64,000 nt of DNA, taken from contig NZ_CP110679.1 of the NCBI RefSeq assembly GCF_026167525.1, positions 496,001 to 560,000 on the forward strand, written 5' to 3'. The position numbers and the translations under genes were made by a program. The stretch is from Sphingomonas sp. M1-B02 (GTDB taxonomy: Bacteria > Pseudomonadota > Alphaproteobacteria > Sphingomonadales > Sphingomonadaceae). The notes under the pieces are model-generated. The model was not told the DNA's origin. It did not search any database and saw nothing but the letters and a program-made list of their open reading frames with translations. Shown piece by piece: positions 52,607 to 61,369 of the stretch (position 1 is its first letter; every line of letters starts with the position of its first letter).

Positions 52607-54634
52607 TCAGTTGAACCGCGCGCCCTTCTCGGCCTTCTCGCGGAGCAACGGCGCTACCTTGAAACCGTGCTTCTCGAGCCCGGCGACGATCTTCTTGAGG
52701 CCCTCGGTGTCGGCCCAGAACATCGGGCCGCCGCGATAGACCGGCCAGCCATAGCCGTAGATCCAGACGACATCGATGTCCGACGCGCGCTGGGCCTTGC
52801 CTTCGGCGAGGATCAGCGCGCCTTCGTTGACCATCGGGTAGAGCGTGCGCTCGACGATTTCCTCGTCGGTGACTTCGTGCTGGACCGCGCCCGATTTCTT
52901 GCGGAAATCCTCGATGATCTCGGCGACGCGGGGGCTGTTCGAGGGCTGGCGCTTCTCATCATAGTCGTAGAAGCCTGCGCTCTTCTTCTGGCCCCAGCGG
53001 CCTTCGGCGGCGAGTGCGTCGCGGATATTCTCGATTCGGGTGGGATCGCGGTGCCAGCCGATGTCGACCCCGGCGAGGTCGCTCATCTGGAACGGGCCCA
53101 TCGGCATGCCGAAGTCGACATGGACGCGATCGATCTGTTCGGGGGTGGCGCCTTCCATCAGCAGCTTCATCGCCTCGACCTGACGCGGCATCAGCATGCG
53201 ATTGCCGATGAAGCCGTGGCAGACCCCGGCGACGACCGCGACCTTCTTGATCTTCTTGGCGACCGCCATCGCGGTGGCGAGCACGTCGTCCGCCGTCTTG
53301 TCGCCGCGGACGACTTCGAGCAGCTTCATAACATTGGCGGGCGAGAAAAAGTGGAGGCCGAGAACATCTTGCGGGCGCGAGGTGGATGCGGCGATTTCGT
53401 TGACGTCGAGATAGGAAGTATTGGAGGCGAGGATCGCGCCGGGCTTGGCGATCTTGTCGAGCCGGCCGAAAATGTCCTTCTTGACCGACATTTCTTCATA
53501 GACCGCCTCGATGATCAGATCGCAGTCGCCGAGCGCGTCGAAATCGAGCGTCGGGTTGAGCAGCCCCATCGCCTGATCGACCTGCTCGGGCTTGATCCGA
53601 CCCTTGGCGGCGCTCGCTTCGTAATTCTTGCGCATCGTGCCGGCGCCGCGATCGAGCGCCTCCTGCTGCATCTCGACGATGGTCACCGGGATGCCCGCCG
53701 AGAGGAAGTTCATGCTGATGCCGCCGCCCATCGTGCCGGCGCCGATCACGCCGACGCGCTTGATCGGGCGGAGCGCGATGTCATCGGCGACACCGTCGAT
53801 CTTGCCGGCCTTGCGCTCGGCGAAGAAGATGTGGCGCTGGGCGGCGGACTGGACGCTCATGATCAGCTTCATGAAACCCTGGCGCTCGAGCGCGACGCCT
53901 TCCGCAAAGGGCTTACCCATGCTGTTTTCGATCACCGAGATGATCTCGGCGGGGGCCTCAAAGCCACGGAAGCGCTTGCCGTTGGTCTTGCGGAAGGTTT
54001 CGAACACCGACGGATCGGCAGTGATAGACTTGGCCGACGCGCGCGGGAGCGGGCGGGCGGTGGCGACTTCGCGGGCGAAGGCGACGGCGTCGTCGAGCAG
54101 GCTGTCTTCGCCGGCGAGGCGATCGACGAGGCCGGCCTGCTGGGCTTTTGCGGCGGAGACGGGATCGCCCTTGGCGGCGAGTTCCAGCGCGAATTCGACG
54201 CCGGCGACGCGCGGCAGGCGCTGGGTGCCGCCCGCGCCGGGGAGGATGCCGAGCTTCACTTCGGGCAGGCCGAGCTTGGCCGAGGGGACGGCGATGCGAT
54301 AATGGGCGCCGAGCGCGACTTCGCAGCCGCCGCCCAGCGCGGTGCCGTGGATCGCGGCGATGACGGGCTTGTCGAGCGCCTCGATCATGTCGACCAAGGT
54401 GGGGAGCGCGGGCTCCTGCATCGGTTTGCCGAATTCGGTGATGTCGGCGCCGGCGAAGAAAGTCTTGCCGGCGCAGACGATGACGACCGCCTGGATGCTC
54501 TCATCGTCGCGCGCCTGCTCGATGCCGGCCTGGAGGCCCTGGCGGACCGCGGCGGAGAGGGCGTTCACCGGCGGGCTGTCCGAGGTGAGGATCAGGACTT
54601 CGCCCTGGCGGCTGGTGGTGATGGGGGAGGTCAT
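52607..54634 (-). CDS. fadB: 3-hydroxyacyl-CoA dehydrogenase / enoyl-CoA hydratase
   Basis: A 675-residue bifunctional beta-oxidation enzyme. The N-terminal crotonase half (about 1-190) has the oxyanion and catalytic blocks [21 protein letters not shown] and [21 protein letters not shown]. The dehydrogenase half starts at about 293 with [12 protein letters not shown] (NAD site) and has [16 protein letters not shown] with catalytic His and Glu. It catalyses hydration and oxidation of enoyl-CoA. Same strand as tesB and the dehydrogenases. Confidence 0.94.
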   Translation of the reverse strand: MTSPITTSRQGEVLILTSDSPPVNALSAAVRQGLQAGIEQARDDESIQAVVIVCAGKTFFAGADITEFGKPMQEPALPTLVDMIEALDKPVIAAIHGTALGGGCEVALGAHYRIAVPSAKLGLPEVKLGILPGAGGTQRLPRVAGVEFALELAAKGDPVSAAKAQQAGLVDRLAGEDSLLDDAVAFAREVATARPLPRASAKSITADPSVFETFRKTNGKRFRGFEAPAEIISVIENSMGKPFAEGVALERQGFMKLIMSVQSAAQRHIFFAERKAGKIDGVADDIALRPIKRVGVIGAGTMGGGISMNFLSAGIPVTIVEMQQEALDRGAGTMRKNYEASAAKGRIKPEQVDQAMGLLNPTLDFDALGDCDLIIEAVYEEMSVKKDIFGRLDKIAKPGAILASNTSYLDVNEIAASTSRPQDVLGLHFFSPANVMKLLEVVRGDKTADDVLATAMAVAKKIKKVAVVAGVCHGFIGNRMLMPRQVEAMKLLMEGATPEQIDRVHVDFGMPMGPFQMSDLAGVDIGWHRDPTRIENIRDALAAEGRWGQKKSAGFYDYDEKRQPSNSPRVAEIIEDFRKKSGAVQHEVTDEEIVERTLYPMVNEGALILAEGKAQRASDIDVVWIYGYGWPVYRGGPMFWADTEGLKKIVAGLEKHGFKVAPLLREKAEKGARFN

Positions 54635-54651
54635 GTTCGGTCTCCAATTAG

Positions 54652-54680
54652 TGGTTCACGCAAAGGCGCGAAGGCGCAAA
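54652..54680. repeat. Short dispersed-repeat fragment
   Basis: GGTTCACGCAAAGGCGCGAA and the following GGCGCAAAG resemble the low-complexity stretch at 21446-21477 (GTTCGCGCAGGGGCGCAGAG). Both may be remnants of one sphingomonad intergenic repeat; it lies between fadB and the serine hydrolase. Confidence 0.35.
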
Positions 54681-54700
54681 GATCGATTGCTGGTGAAGGG

Positions 54701-55918
54701 TCATGTCAGGGCCGAATAGATCAGCGTCTTGAGCTCGCGGCGGACGGGGTAGAGCATCGATGGCGAGAATTGAGTCATGAAGACCATCGAGACACGTTCG
54801 ACCGGATCGACCAAGAAGGCGGTCGAGAACATGCCGCCCCAGTAGAACTCGCCTGCCGAGCCTGGCATGAGCGATTTGGCGACGTCCATCGTGACCGCAA
54901 AGCCGAGGCCGAAGCCGGTGCCTGCATTGGTTGCCTCGCTGAACAAGGCGCGCGACATTGCGGTGAGATCCTGGCCGCCGGGAAGGTGGTTCATCGTCAT
55001 CAGCTCGATCGTCTTCGGGCTGACCAGACGCGTGCCCCCGAACGTGCCCTTGTTGAGCAGCATCGTGTTGAAGCGGTGATAGTCGAGCGCAGTCGAGACG
55101 AGCCCACCGCCGCCAGAGACCAGTCGGGGCGCCTTAGCCCATGCAGAATTGGCGCCGCGATCGTAGAGGGCAGGTTTGCCATCGACGAGCGCCCAGCAAT
55201 CGGCGAGGCGAGCGATCTTTTCGGCGGGCACCTGGAAGAAGGTGTCTTGCATGCCGACGGGCGCAAAGATCCGCTCGGCGAAGAAGCGATCGAGCATCGT
55301 GTCCGATAGGCGCTGGACCACGGCACCGAGCACGTCGGTGGACACCGAATAATTCCATTCGGCGCCGGGCGAGAATTCGAGCGGGAGCTTGGCAAGGGCG
55401 GCAACGAATTCGTCGAGGGTCAGGCCGTTGTACCAGCTCTCGAGCTTCGACTCGCGATAGGCGGCGTCGACATTGGTGCGGTTCTGGAAGCTGTAGGTGA
55501 GGCCCGAGGTATGGCGGAGCAGATCGACCATCCGCATCGGCTCGGCGGTGGCCTTGGTGACGAACGAAACGCCGCCGCCGCCGCCGGCATAGACGCCGAC
55601 GCCCTTGAACTCCGGGAGGACGTGGTGGACCGGCGTGTCGAGCCCGACCTTGCCCTCCTCGACCAACATCATGAAGGCGAGGCTGGTGACCGGCTTGGTC
55701 ATCGAGGCGATGCGGAACAGGGTGGTGTCGTCGACAGGGGCGCCGTCTTCGCGCGCCGGGCCCTGGTGCGAGAAATGGACGATCTCGCCTTCGCGGGCGA
55801 TGAGCAATTGGGCGTGGGGGAAGCGACCCGAATCGAGATAGCGCTCCTTCACGAACGCATCGATCCGCGCCAGCCGCGCGGCATCGAATCCGTAGCGTCC
55901 GGGCTGGTGCATTTGCAT
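54701..55918 (-). CDS. Serine hydrolase (beta-lactamase family, cytosolic)
   Basis: A 405-residue member of the class C beta-lactamase/EstB superfamily without signal peptide. The nucleophile block is ASMTKPVTSLA (SxxK) and the tyrosine block WNYSVSTDVLG (YSV); WGGMFST stands for the KTG. Such cytosolic members are usually esterases or amidases. It starts MQMHQPGRYGFD and diverges from the acyl-CoA synthetase. An esterase that releases the acid later activated by the synthetase is plausible. Confidence 0.88.
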   Translation of the reverse strand: MQMHQPGRYGFDAARLARIDAFVKERYLDSGRFPHAQLLIAREGEIVHFSHQGPAREDGAPVDDTTLFRIASMTKPVTSLAFMMLVEEGKVGLDTPVHHVLPEFKGVGVYAGGGGGVSFVTKATAEPMRMVDLLRHTSGLTYSFQNRTNVDAAYRESKLESWYNGLTLDEFVAALAKLPLEFSPGAEWNYSVSTDVLGAVVQRLSDTMLDRFFAERIFAPVGMQDTFFQVPAEKIARLADCWALVDGKPALYDRGANSAWAKAPRLVSGGGGLVSTALDYHRFNTMLLNKGTFGGTRLVSPKTIELMTMNHLPGGQDLTAMSRALFSEATNAGTGFGLGFAVTMDVAKSLMPGSAGEFYWGGMFSTAFLVDPVERVSMVFMTQFSPSMLYPVRRELKTLIYSALT

Positions 55919-56076
55919 GCGGGCGGCATACCTCTTGTTCGAATCTACGCTTGTGCATCGCGCGGCGGTGCGCTTCTCCTATTGCCTTGAGCGCGTCTCG
56001 AATCAACACTAACGTTGTTCATGGGGCCGCAGAAATGCCAAACCCAACATTCAGAAGTTGATGGAGAGAGAGCATC

Positions 56077-57828
56077 GTGGCCCCCGAACCGATCGTGCCG
56101 CTGGATCCCGAATGGCCGAGAATGACGCTCGAGCAGGTAAAGGCGCTGCTGACTGCGCCGGGCGCTCGCTTCGAGATGGACAGCACGCTGATCCAGGGCG
56201 TCGAGACGCGGGTGTGGAAGAATGCGCCGCCTTCGCTGCGGCTGCTGGCGCAGATGGTGCGGGCCTATGGCGCGCGCGAATTCACGATCCAGGAGGAAGA
56301 GCGCGTCACCTACGAGGCCAATTATCGCGCGACGTCGCATATCGCGCATTGGCTGGTCGAGATGGGAGTCGGCAAGGGCGACCGGGTGGCGATGGCGATG
56401 CGCAACCTGCCCGAATGGCCGGCGATCTTCTTTGCCGGCGTCAGCATCGGCGCGATCATGGTGCCGCTCAATGCCTGGTGGACCGGCGGCGAGGTCGAGT
56501 TCGCAATGCGCGATTCGGGAGCCAAGATCCTGTTCGTCGACGGCGAGCGGCACGAGCGGTTCAAGCATTGCTACGACGACCTGCCCGATCTCGAGCGAGT
56601 GGTGGTGAGCCGAGCCAAGAGCGATCTGAGTGGAATCGCAACAGCATTGGAGGACCGGATCGGCACCAGTACGGGCTGGGCTACGCTGGAGGATGTCGGC
56701 TTTCCCGATGCAGATATCGCCCCCGATGACGATGCGACGATCTTCTACACCAGCGGCACCACCGGCAGTCCGAAGGGCGCGCTGGGGACGCACCGCAATT
56801 TCGCGACCAATATCATGTCGAGCGGCTATGTCGCGGCGCGGGCGATGCTGCGGCGGGGCGAGACGCCGCCGGCGGCGCCTGAGCAGAAGACCATCCTGCT
56901 GGTGATCCCCTTGTTCCACGTCACGGCCTGTTCGGCGGTGATGATGGGGGTGGTTGCATCGGGATCGACCATGGTCTTCATGCGCAAATGGGAGCCCGAG
57001 CCCGCGATGGCGCTGATCGAGCGCGAGCGGATCAGCGTGACCGGCGGCGTCCCGACGATCGCCTGGCAATTGCTCGAGCATCCGGCACGGGCAAAGTACG
57101 ACCTCTCGAGCCTGGACAGCATCGGCTATGGCGGCGCACCCTCCGCGCCCGAGCTGGTCAAGCGCATCTATGAGGAATTCGGCGCGCTGCCCGGCAATGG
57201 CTGGGGAATGACCGAGACCACGGCGACGGTCACGACGCATTCGGGCGAGGACTATCTCAACCGACCGAATAGCGCCGGACCGCCGGTGGCGACGGCGGAT
57301 CTCAAGATCATGTCGGTGGAAGGCGATCGCGAACTGCCGCTGGGCGAAGTCGGCGAATTGTGGGCGCGCGGGCCGATGATCGTGAAAGGCTATTGGAACC
57401 GGCCCGAGGCGACCGCGGAGACGTTCGTCGACGGCTGGGTGCGCACGGGGGACCTCGCGCGGGTAGACGAGGAGGGGTTCCTGTTCATCGTCGACCGGGC
57501 GAAGGACATGATCATCCGCGGCGGCGAGAATATCTATTCGAGCGAAGTGGAGGACGTCCTGTACGCCCATCCCGCGGTGACCGACTGTGCACTGGTGGGG
57601 GTGCCGCATCGCTCGCTCGGCGAGGAACCGGCGGCGGTGGTGCATCTGGCGCCGGGGACGTCGGCAACCGAGGCGGAACTGCAGGATTGGGTGCGGGCGC
57701 GGCTGGCGGCGTTCAAGGTGCCGGTGGCGGTGCGCTTCGTTGCGGACGTATTGCCGCGTAATGCGAATGGGAAGATTTTGAAGACCGAGCTGCGGGGCTT
57801 GTTTGGGGGCTCCGCCGAACAATCCTAA
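56077..57828 (+). CDS. Acyl-CoA synthetase (AMP-forming)
   Basis: A 583-residue adenylate-forming enzyme that activates a carboxylic acid to its CoA thioester. IFYTSGTTGSPKGALGTHRN is the AMP-binding P-loop, GWVRTGDLARVDEEGF the hinge block, and PRNANGKILKTEL has the catalytic lysine. Translation starts at GTG 56077 with GGAGAGAG upstream. It would feed the acyl-CoA dehydrogenases; chain type unknown. Repeat E follows its stop by 5 bp. Confidence 0.92.
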   Translation: MAPEPIVPLDPEWPRMTLEQVKALLTAPGARFEMDSTLIQGVETRVWKNAPPSLRLLAQMVRAYGAREFTIQEEERVTYEANYRATSHIAHWLVEMGVGKGDRVAMAMRNLPEWPAIFFAGVSIGAIMVPLNAWWTGGEVEFAMRDSGAKILFVDGERHERFKHCYDDLPDLERVVVSRAKSDLSGIATALEDRIGTSTGWATLEDVGFPDADIAPDDDATIFYTSGTTGSPKGALGTHRNFATNIMSSGYVAARAMLRRGETPPAAPEQKTILLVIPLFHVTACSAVMMGVVASGSTMVFMRKWEPEPAMALIERERISVTGGVPTIAWQLLEHPARAKYDLSSLDSIGYGGAPSAPELVKRIYEEFGALPGNGWGMTETTATVTTHSGEDYLNRPNSAGPPVATADLKIMSVEGDRELPLGEVGELWARGPMIVKGYWNRPEATAETFVDGWVRTGDLARVDEEGFLFIVDRAKDMIIRGGENIYSSEVEDVLYAHPAVTDCALVGVPHRSLGEEPAAVVHLAPGTSATEAELQDWVRARLAAFKVPVAVRFVADVLPRNANGKILKTELRGLFGGSAEQS

Positions 57829-57833
57829 TCCGG

Positions 57834-57945
57834 CGTCACCCCCGCGAAAGCGGGGGCCCATCTCCGGTGCTCGCCAAGCGCAAAACAGCCGTTGTGACTC
57901 GCGGCAACTCCCGGGAGATGGGCCCCCGTTGTCGCAGGGGTGACG
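57834..57945. repeat. Palindromic repeat, copy E
   Basis: Left arm 57834-57867 (core CCCCCGCGAAAGCGGGGG) and right arm 57911-57945 (core CCCCCGTTGTCGCAGGGG) are inverted, imperfect. The right arm ends 9 bp before the stop of the GIY-YIG gene. Confidence 0.88.
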
Positions 57946-57954
57946 TTTTTTTTG

Positions 57955-58242
57955 TTATTTGTTCAGGTCGAACCACAGATCGCGCCAATCCGGGTTCAGG
58001 GCTTCGATCAGTTCGATCTTCCAGGCCCGGTTCCATTTCTTGATGCGCTTCTCGCGGACGATCGCGTTCTCGATTTCGTCGTGATGCTCGACATAGACGA
58101 GGCGAACAGTCGCGTGCTTCGCGGCAAACTTGCTGCCGGTGTTTTCGCGGTGCTGGGTGATGCGTTAGGCGATCGTGGCGGTTACGCCGGTGTATAGCGT
58201 GCCGTGCTTGCGGTTGGTGACGATGTAGACGCAGCCGCCCAC
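57955..58242 (-). pseudogene. GIY-YIG nuclease-domain gene with an in-frame stop
   Basis: The reading VGGCVYIVTNRKHGTLYTGVTATIA, stop, RITQHRENTGSKFAAKHA continues to NPDWRDLWFDLNK, together a complete small GIY-YIG endonuclease (about 95 residues) with the GIY-like YIV...YTG strands and the conserved REKRIKKWNRAWK. A TAA at 58165-58167, one change from CAA, interrupts it, so the gene is dead, mis-sequenced or read through. The GTG start (58242) overlaps the glpK stop (TAGTG). Repeat arms lie on both sides in the same orientation. Confidence 0.85.
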
Positions 58243-59750
58243 TACTGCTTCGCTTGAGGCTCGTGCGGGAGATGGGCCCCAGCTTTCGCGGGGGTGACGA
58301 TCGAGTGGACGGCTTGCGTCCAACCTGCCAACCGAGCGTGGCGCCGGCCTACATCCAATTTCGGCTCGAAGGTAACCGCGGGTCCGCGCATCTTGGCGGC
58401 CTCCTCCAGCCCGCTGAACAGGCCGCAGCCGACCCCCGCCAGCATCGCCGCCCCCAATGCAGTCGTCTCGGCGAAGTCGGGCCGGTCGACGGGTACAGCC
58501 AGTACGTCGGCCAAATCCTGCGCCATCCAGTCGTTGGCGACCATGCCGCCGTCGATTCGCAGGCGGGCCCAGTCGGCGCCGTCGGCGGCGAAGGCGGTCT
58601 TGAGGTCGTGGCTCTGGTGCGCCATCGCCTCTAGCGCGGCGCGGATGATGTGGGCGCGGGTGCTGGCGAAGCTGAGGCCGGAAATGGCGGCGCGGGCGTC
58701 GGGCTCCCACCAGGGGGCGCCGAGACCGCTAAGCGCGGGGACGAGATAGACGCCGCCATTGTCGGGGACCGATTTCGCGATTGCCTCCGTTTCGGGGGCG
58801 GTCTCGATCAGGCCGACCGCGTCGCGGAGCCACTGGATCAGGCTGCCGGCGACGAACACCGATCCTTCGATCGCATAGGTGCGGCGGCCGTTCAGTTGCC
58901 AGAGGACGGTTGCGAGCAAGCGATGCTTGGAGGCCGGCGGGGTGGTGCCCGCGTTGGTGAGGACGAAGGCGCCGGTGCCGTAGGTGGCCTTGGTCTCGCC
59001 CTTGGCGAAGCAGGCCTGGCCGATCGTCGCGGATTGCTGATCGCCGGCGAGGCCGCAGATCGGGATTTCGCCGCCGAACAGCCGGGTTGTGCCGAAGCGG
59101 CCCGCGCAATCGACGATCTCGGGCAAGGCATCGCGAGGGGCCGAGAACATGTCGAGCAGCCCATCGCTCCAGCCGCCACTGCCGAGGCCCATCAGCAGTG
59201 TGCGCGAGGCGTTGGTGGCATCGCTGATGTGGAGCCCGCCGGTGAGCTTCCAGACCAGCCAGCTCTCGACCGTGCCGATCGCGAGGCGATCGCACGCCGC
59301 GGCGAGCTGGGGCCAATGCTCCATCGCCCAGGCGATCTTGGTCCCCGAAAAATAGGGGTCGAGCAGCAGGCCGGTGCGCGCCTGGACGCCGGGCTCCTCG
59401 CCGGCGTCGCGCAATTTCCGGCACAAGGCGGCGGTGCGGCGGTCCTGCCAGACGATCGCCGGGGCGAGCGGTTCGCCGGTCGTCTTGTCCCAGAAGACGA
59501 TCGTTTCGCGCTGGTTGGTAATGCCGATCGCGGCGATGCGATCCGCGCCGCCGGCCTTGTCGACCATCGCGATTGCGCATTCGAGCGTGCGGCGCCAGAT
59601 CTCGTTCGCGTCATGCTCGACCAGGCCGGGGCCGGGATAGTGCTGGGTGAGCTCGGCGGCGTGGCTGCCGAGACATTTGCCCGACGCCTCGAAGAGCATC
59701 GCGCGGGTGGAGGTGGTGCCTTCGTCGAGGACCAGCAGGAGTTCGCCCAT
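58242..59750 (-). CDS. glpK: Glycerol kinase with repeat-derived C-terminus
   Basis: A 502-residue FGGY kinase that phosphorylates glycerol to sn-glycerol-3-phosphate. The N-terminal DEGTTSTRAMLF, VWQDRRTAALC, YGTGAFVLTNAG and GGMVANDWMAQDLADVLAVPV match GlpK. The body ends near AGWTQAVHS; the last residues (about 484-502, VTPAKAGAHLPHEPQAKQ) are read from a repeat arm (58266-58300) and replace the normal tail. No glpF or glpD is near. Minus strand, stop overlapping the GIY-YIG start. Confidence 0.93.
   Translation of the reverse strand: MGELLLVLDEGTTSTRAMLFEASGKCLGSHAAELTQHYPGPGLVEHDANEIWRRTLECAIAMVDKAGGADRIAAIGITNQRETIVFWDKTTGEPLAPAIVWQDRRTAALCRKLRDAGEEPGVQARTGLLLDPYFSGTKIAWAMEHWPQLAAACDRLAIGTVESWLVWKLTGGLHISDATNASRTLLMGLGSGGWSDGLLDMFSAPRDALPEIVDCAGRFGTTRLFGGEIPICGLAGDQQSATIGQACFAKGETKATYGTGAFVLTNAGTTPPASKHRLLATVLWQLNGRRTYAIEGSVFVAGSLIQWLRDAVGLIETAPETEAIAKSVPDNGGVYLVPALSGLGAPWWEPDARAAISGLSFASTRAHIIRAALEAMAHQSHDLKTAFAADGADWARLRIDGGMVANDWMAQDLADVLAVPVDRPDFAETTALGAAMLAGVGCGLFSGLEEAAKMRGPAVTFEPKLDVGRRHARLAGWTQAVHSIVTPAKAGAHLPHEPQAKQ
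58266..58300. repeat. Single palindromic-repeat arm, copy F
   Basis: This is one right-type arm (GAGATGGGCCCC, then CTTTCGCGGGGGTGACGA) without a partner. It has the same orientation as the right arm of copy E, so the two arms are direct repeats around the GIY-YIG gene. It lies inside the 3' end of glpK. Confidence 0.88.
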
Positions 59751-59861
59751 CAGGCGAGGCTAGCGGGGTTTGCGTCGGCGCTCCAGCCAAGGAATCAGTA
59801 GCGCGCCTCATTGCTCGGCTCTTCGCGCAAGCCTATCGTGCGGCGAAACAGGGTGGACATA

Positions 59862-61097
59862 GTGGACGAACAGGGCGGCACGATCACTGGCGGCGCAAGC
59901 GGGGAGGGTGTGGCGCCTTCCGATCCGCGCGAGCCTATCCTTACGCCTGAGGCCCCCGACAATATGGGCGACGGGCTCAAGCGAGATCGGCTGATGGCGT
60001 CGCTGGCGCTGTGCGCCGGGCTGGGGCTGTTGCTGGCGCTTCCCTTCGCGCTGCAAGCGGGTTCGCCCTTCTTCCTGCCGCTCACGGCGGCTCTCGTCAT
60101 TGCGATCGCCCTCGTGCCGATGCTCGAATGGCTGGAACGGCACCGCGTACCGGCGCCGCTGGCGGCATTCTTTTGCGTGCTGGTGTTCCTGGTCACGGCG
60201 AATGTCGCGCTCGCCTCGATCGTCGTGCCCGCCTGGCAATGGGTCCAGCAGCTCCCCGAGAGCATTCCGCAGATCCAGCACAATCTGGAGCCGCTGATTC
60301 GATTTTATTCGAACCTCGAACAGTTCGTCGACAAGATGCTAAACAACTTTGCCTCGGCGCCGGTGCAGACGCAGACGATAGCTACCGCGCCGCCGCGTTC
60401 GCTGATGGACCTGTTCACCACCTCGGCTCCCTCGGCGCTGATCGAGATGTTTTTCGCGATCCTGGTCATCTATTTCTTCCTGTCGGGCTGGACCCGGCTG
60501 CGGCGCAACGCAATCACCAGCCGCTCCAGCTTCGGCGGGGCGATGGCGACCGCGCGGGTGATCCAGGATGTGGTGGACGATACGTCCGCCTATTTGGGAA
60601 CGATCACGCTGATCAACGTCACTCTGGGTCTGATCGTCGCCGGCGCGCTGTGGATGATTGGGATGCCGACGCCGTTGATGTGGGGCGGGATCGTCGCCCT
60701 ACTCAACTACATTCCCTATATCGGGCCGGTGGTGGCGGCACTGCTGCTTGCGGTCGGCGGGTTGATGAGCTTCAGCGAGATCTGGTGGGCGCTGATGCCG
60801 GCTGCGATCATGGTCGGCGCGCATCTCGTCGAGGCGAATGTGGTCACTCCGCTGGTGGTGGGGCATCGGCTGACGATCAGCCCGATCCTGATCCTTATCT
60901 CCCTGAGCTTCTGGGGGTGGGTGTGGGGCACCACCGGGGCGCTGCTGGCGGTGCCGCTACTGATCATCATCCAGACGGTGATGCGGGCGGCCGGAAAGCC
61001 CGATATTGCGGGTTTCCTTTTCGAGCATGGCACGCTGGTGCGCGATCCGGGCGAGACGCGACCCCATCGTCGTCCGGGGCGCGACCAATCCGGTTGA
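59862..61097 (+). CDS. AI-2E family transporter (PerM/YdiK-like)
   Basis: A permease of about 411 residues with some eight hydrophobic segments. Typical blocks are LTAALVIAIALVPMLEWLERHRVPAPLAAFFCVL, PLMWGGIVALLNYIPYIGPVVAALLLAVGG and LVEANVVTPLVVGHRLTISPILILISLSFWGWVWG. The family is a putative export permease or sodium-proton antiporter; substrate uncertain. The start is unclear: GTG 59862 has AGGG at a good distance, but GTG 59853 and TTG 59811 also fit. Its stop codon lies within the -35 of the tRNA-Asp promoter. Confidence 0.88.
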   Translation: MDEQGGTITGGASGEGVAPSDPREPILTPEAPDNMGDGLKRDRLMASLALCAGLGLLLALPFALQAGSPFFLPLTAALVIAIALVPMLEWLERHRVPAPLAAFFCVLVFLVTANVALASIVVPAWQWVQQLPESIPQIQHNLEPLIRFYSNLEQFVDKMLNNFASAPVQTQTIATAPPRSLMDLFTTSAPSALIEMFFAILVIYFFLSGWTRLRRNAITSRSSFGGAMATARVIQDVVDDTSAYLGTITLINVTLGLIVAGALWMIGMPTPLMWGGIVALLNYIPYIGPVVAALLLAVGGLMSFSEIWWALMPAAIMVGAHLVEANVVTPLVVGHRLTISPILILISLSFWGWVWGTTGALLAVPLLIIIQTVMRAAGKPDIAGFLFEHGTLVRDPGETRPHRRPGRDQSG

Positions 61098-61122
61098 CAG
61101 CCATTTGAGGCGCGGCTAGTGC
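61094..61122 (+). promoter_or_regulatory. Promoter of tRNA-Asp
   Basis: TTGACA (61094-61099) is a perfect -35, followed by 17 bp and TAGTGC (61117-61122). It overlaps the stop codon of the AI-2E gene and lies 22 bp before the tRNA. Confidence 0.6.
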
Positions 61123-61143
61123 CCGCCTCCTCGCACGGATACT

Positions 61144-61220
<77 letters not shown>

Positions 61221-61369
61221 TCCCGTTCCTGTGGAACGTGGATTGGCGGATGCCGATGCCCCCGGGATTGCCCCGGCCCAGCGCCTGATTGACTCCGCGC
61301 TGCTTCGCTATAGCCTGACCGTAAAACAAGCCAGTCGCCAGTCTGCGTGCACCCATCCGGAGGGAAGCG

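Noticed and set aside
52358..55309. Open frame of nearly 1,000 codons on the plus strand opposite fadB and the serine hydrolase
   Set aside because: It lies fully antisense to two well-recognised genes, has a composition rich in D/A/R/G/H typical of GC-biased shadow frames and no family motif.
56001..56020. AACACTAACGTTGTT, a possible TetR-type operator before the acyl-CoA synthetase
   Set aside because: The dyad is too imperfect and no dedicated regulator is adjacent.
61224..61238. CGTTCC/GGAACG hairpin just after tRNA-Asp
   Set aside because: Six-bp stem without a T-run; too weak to call a terminator.
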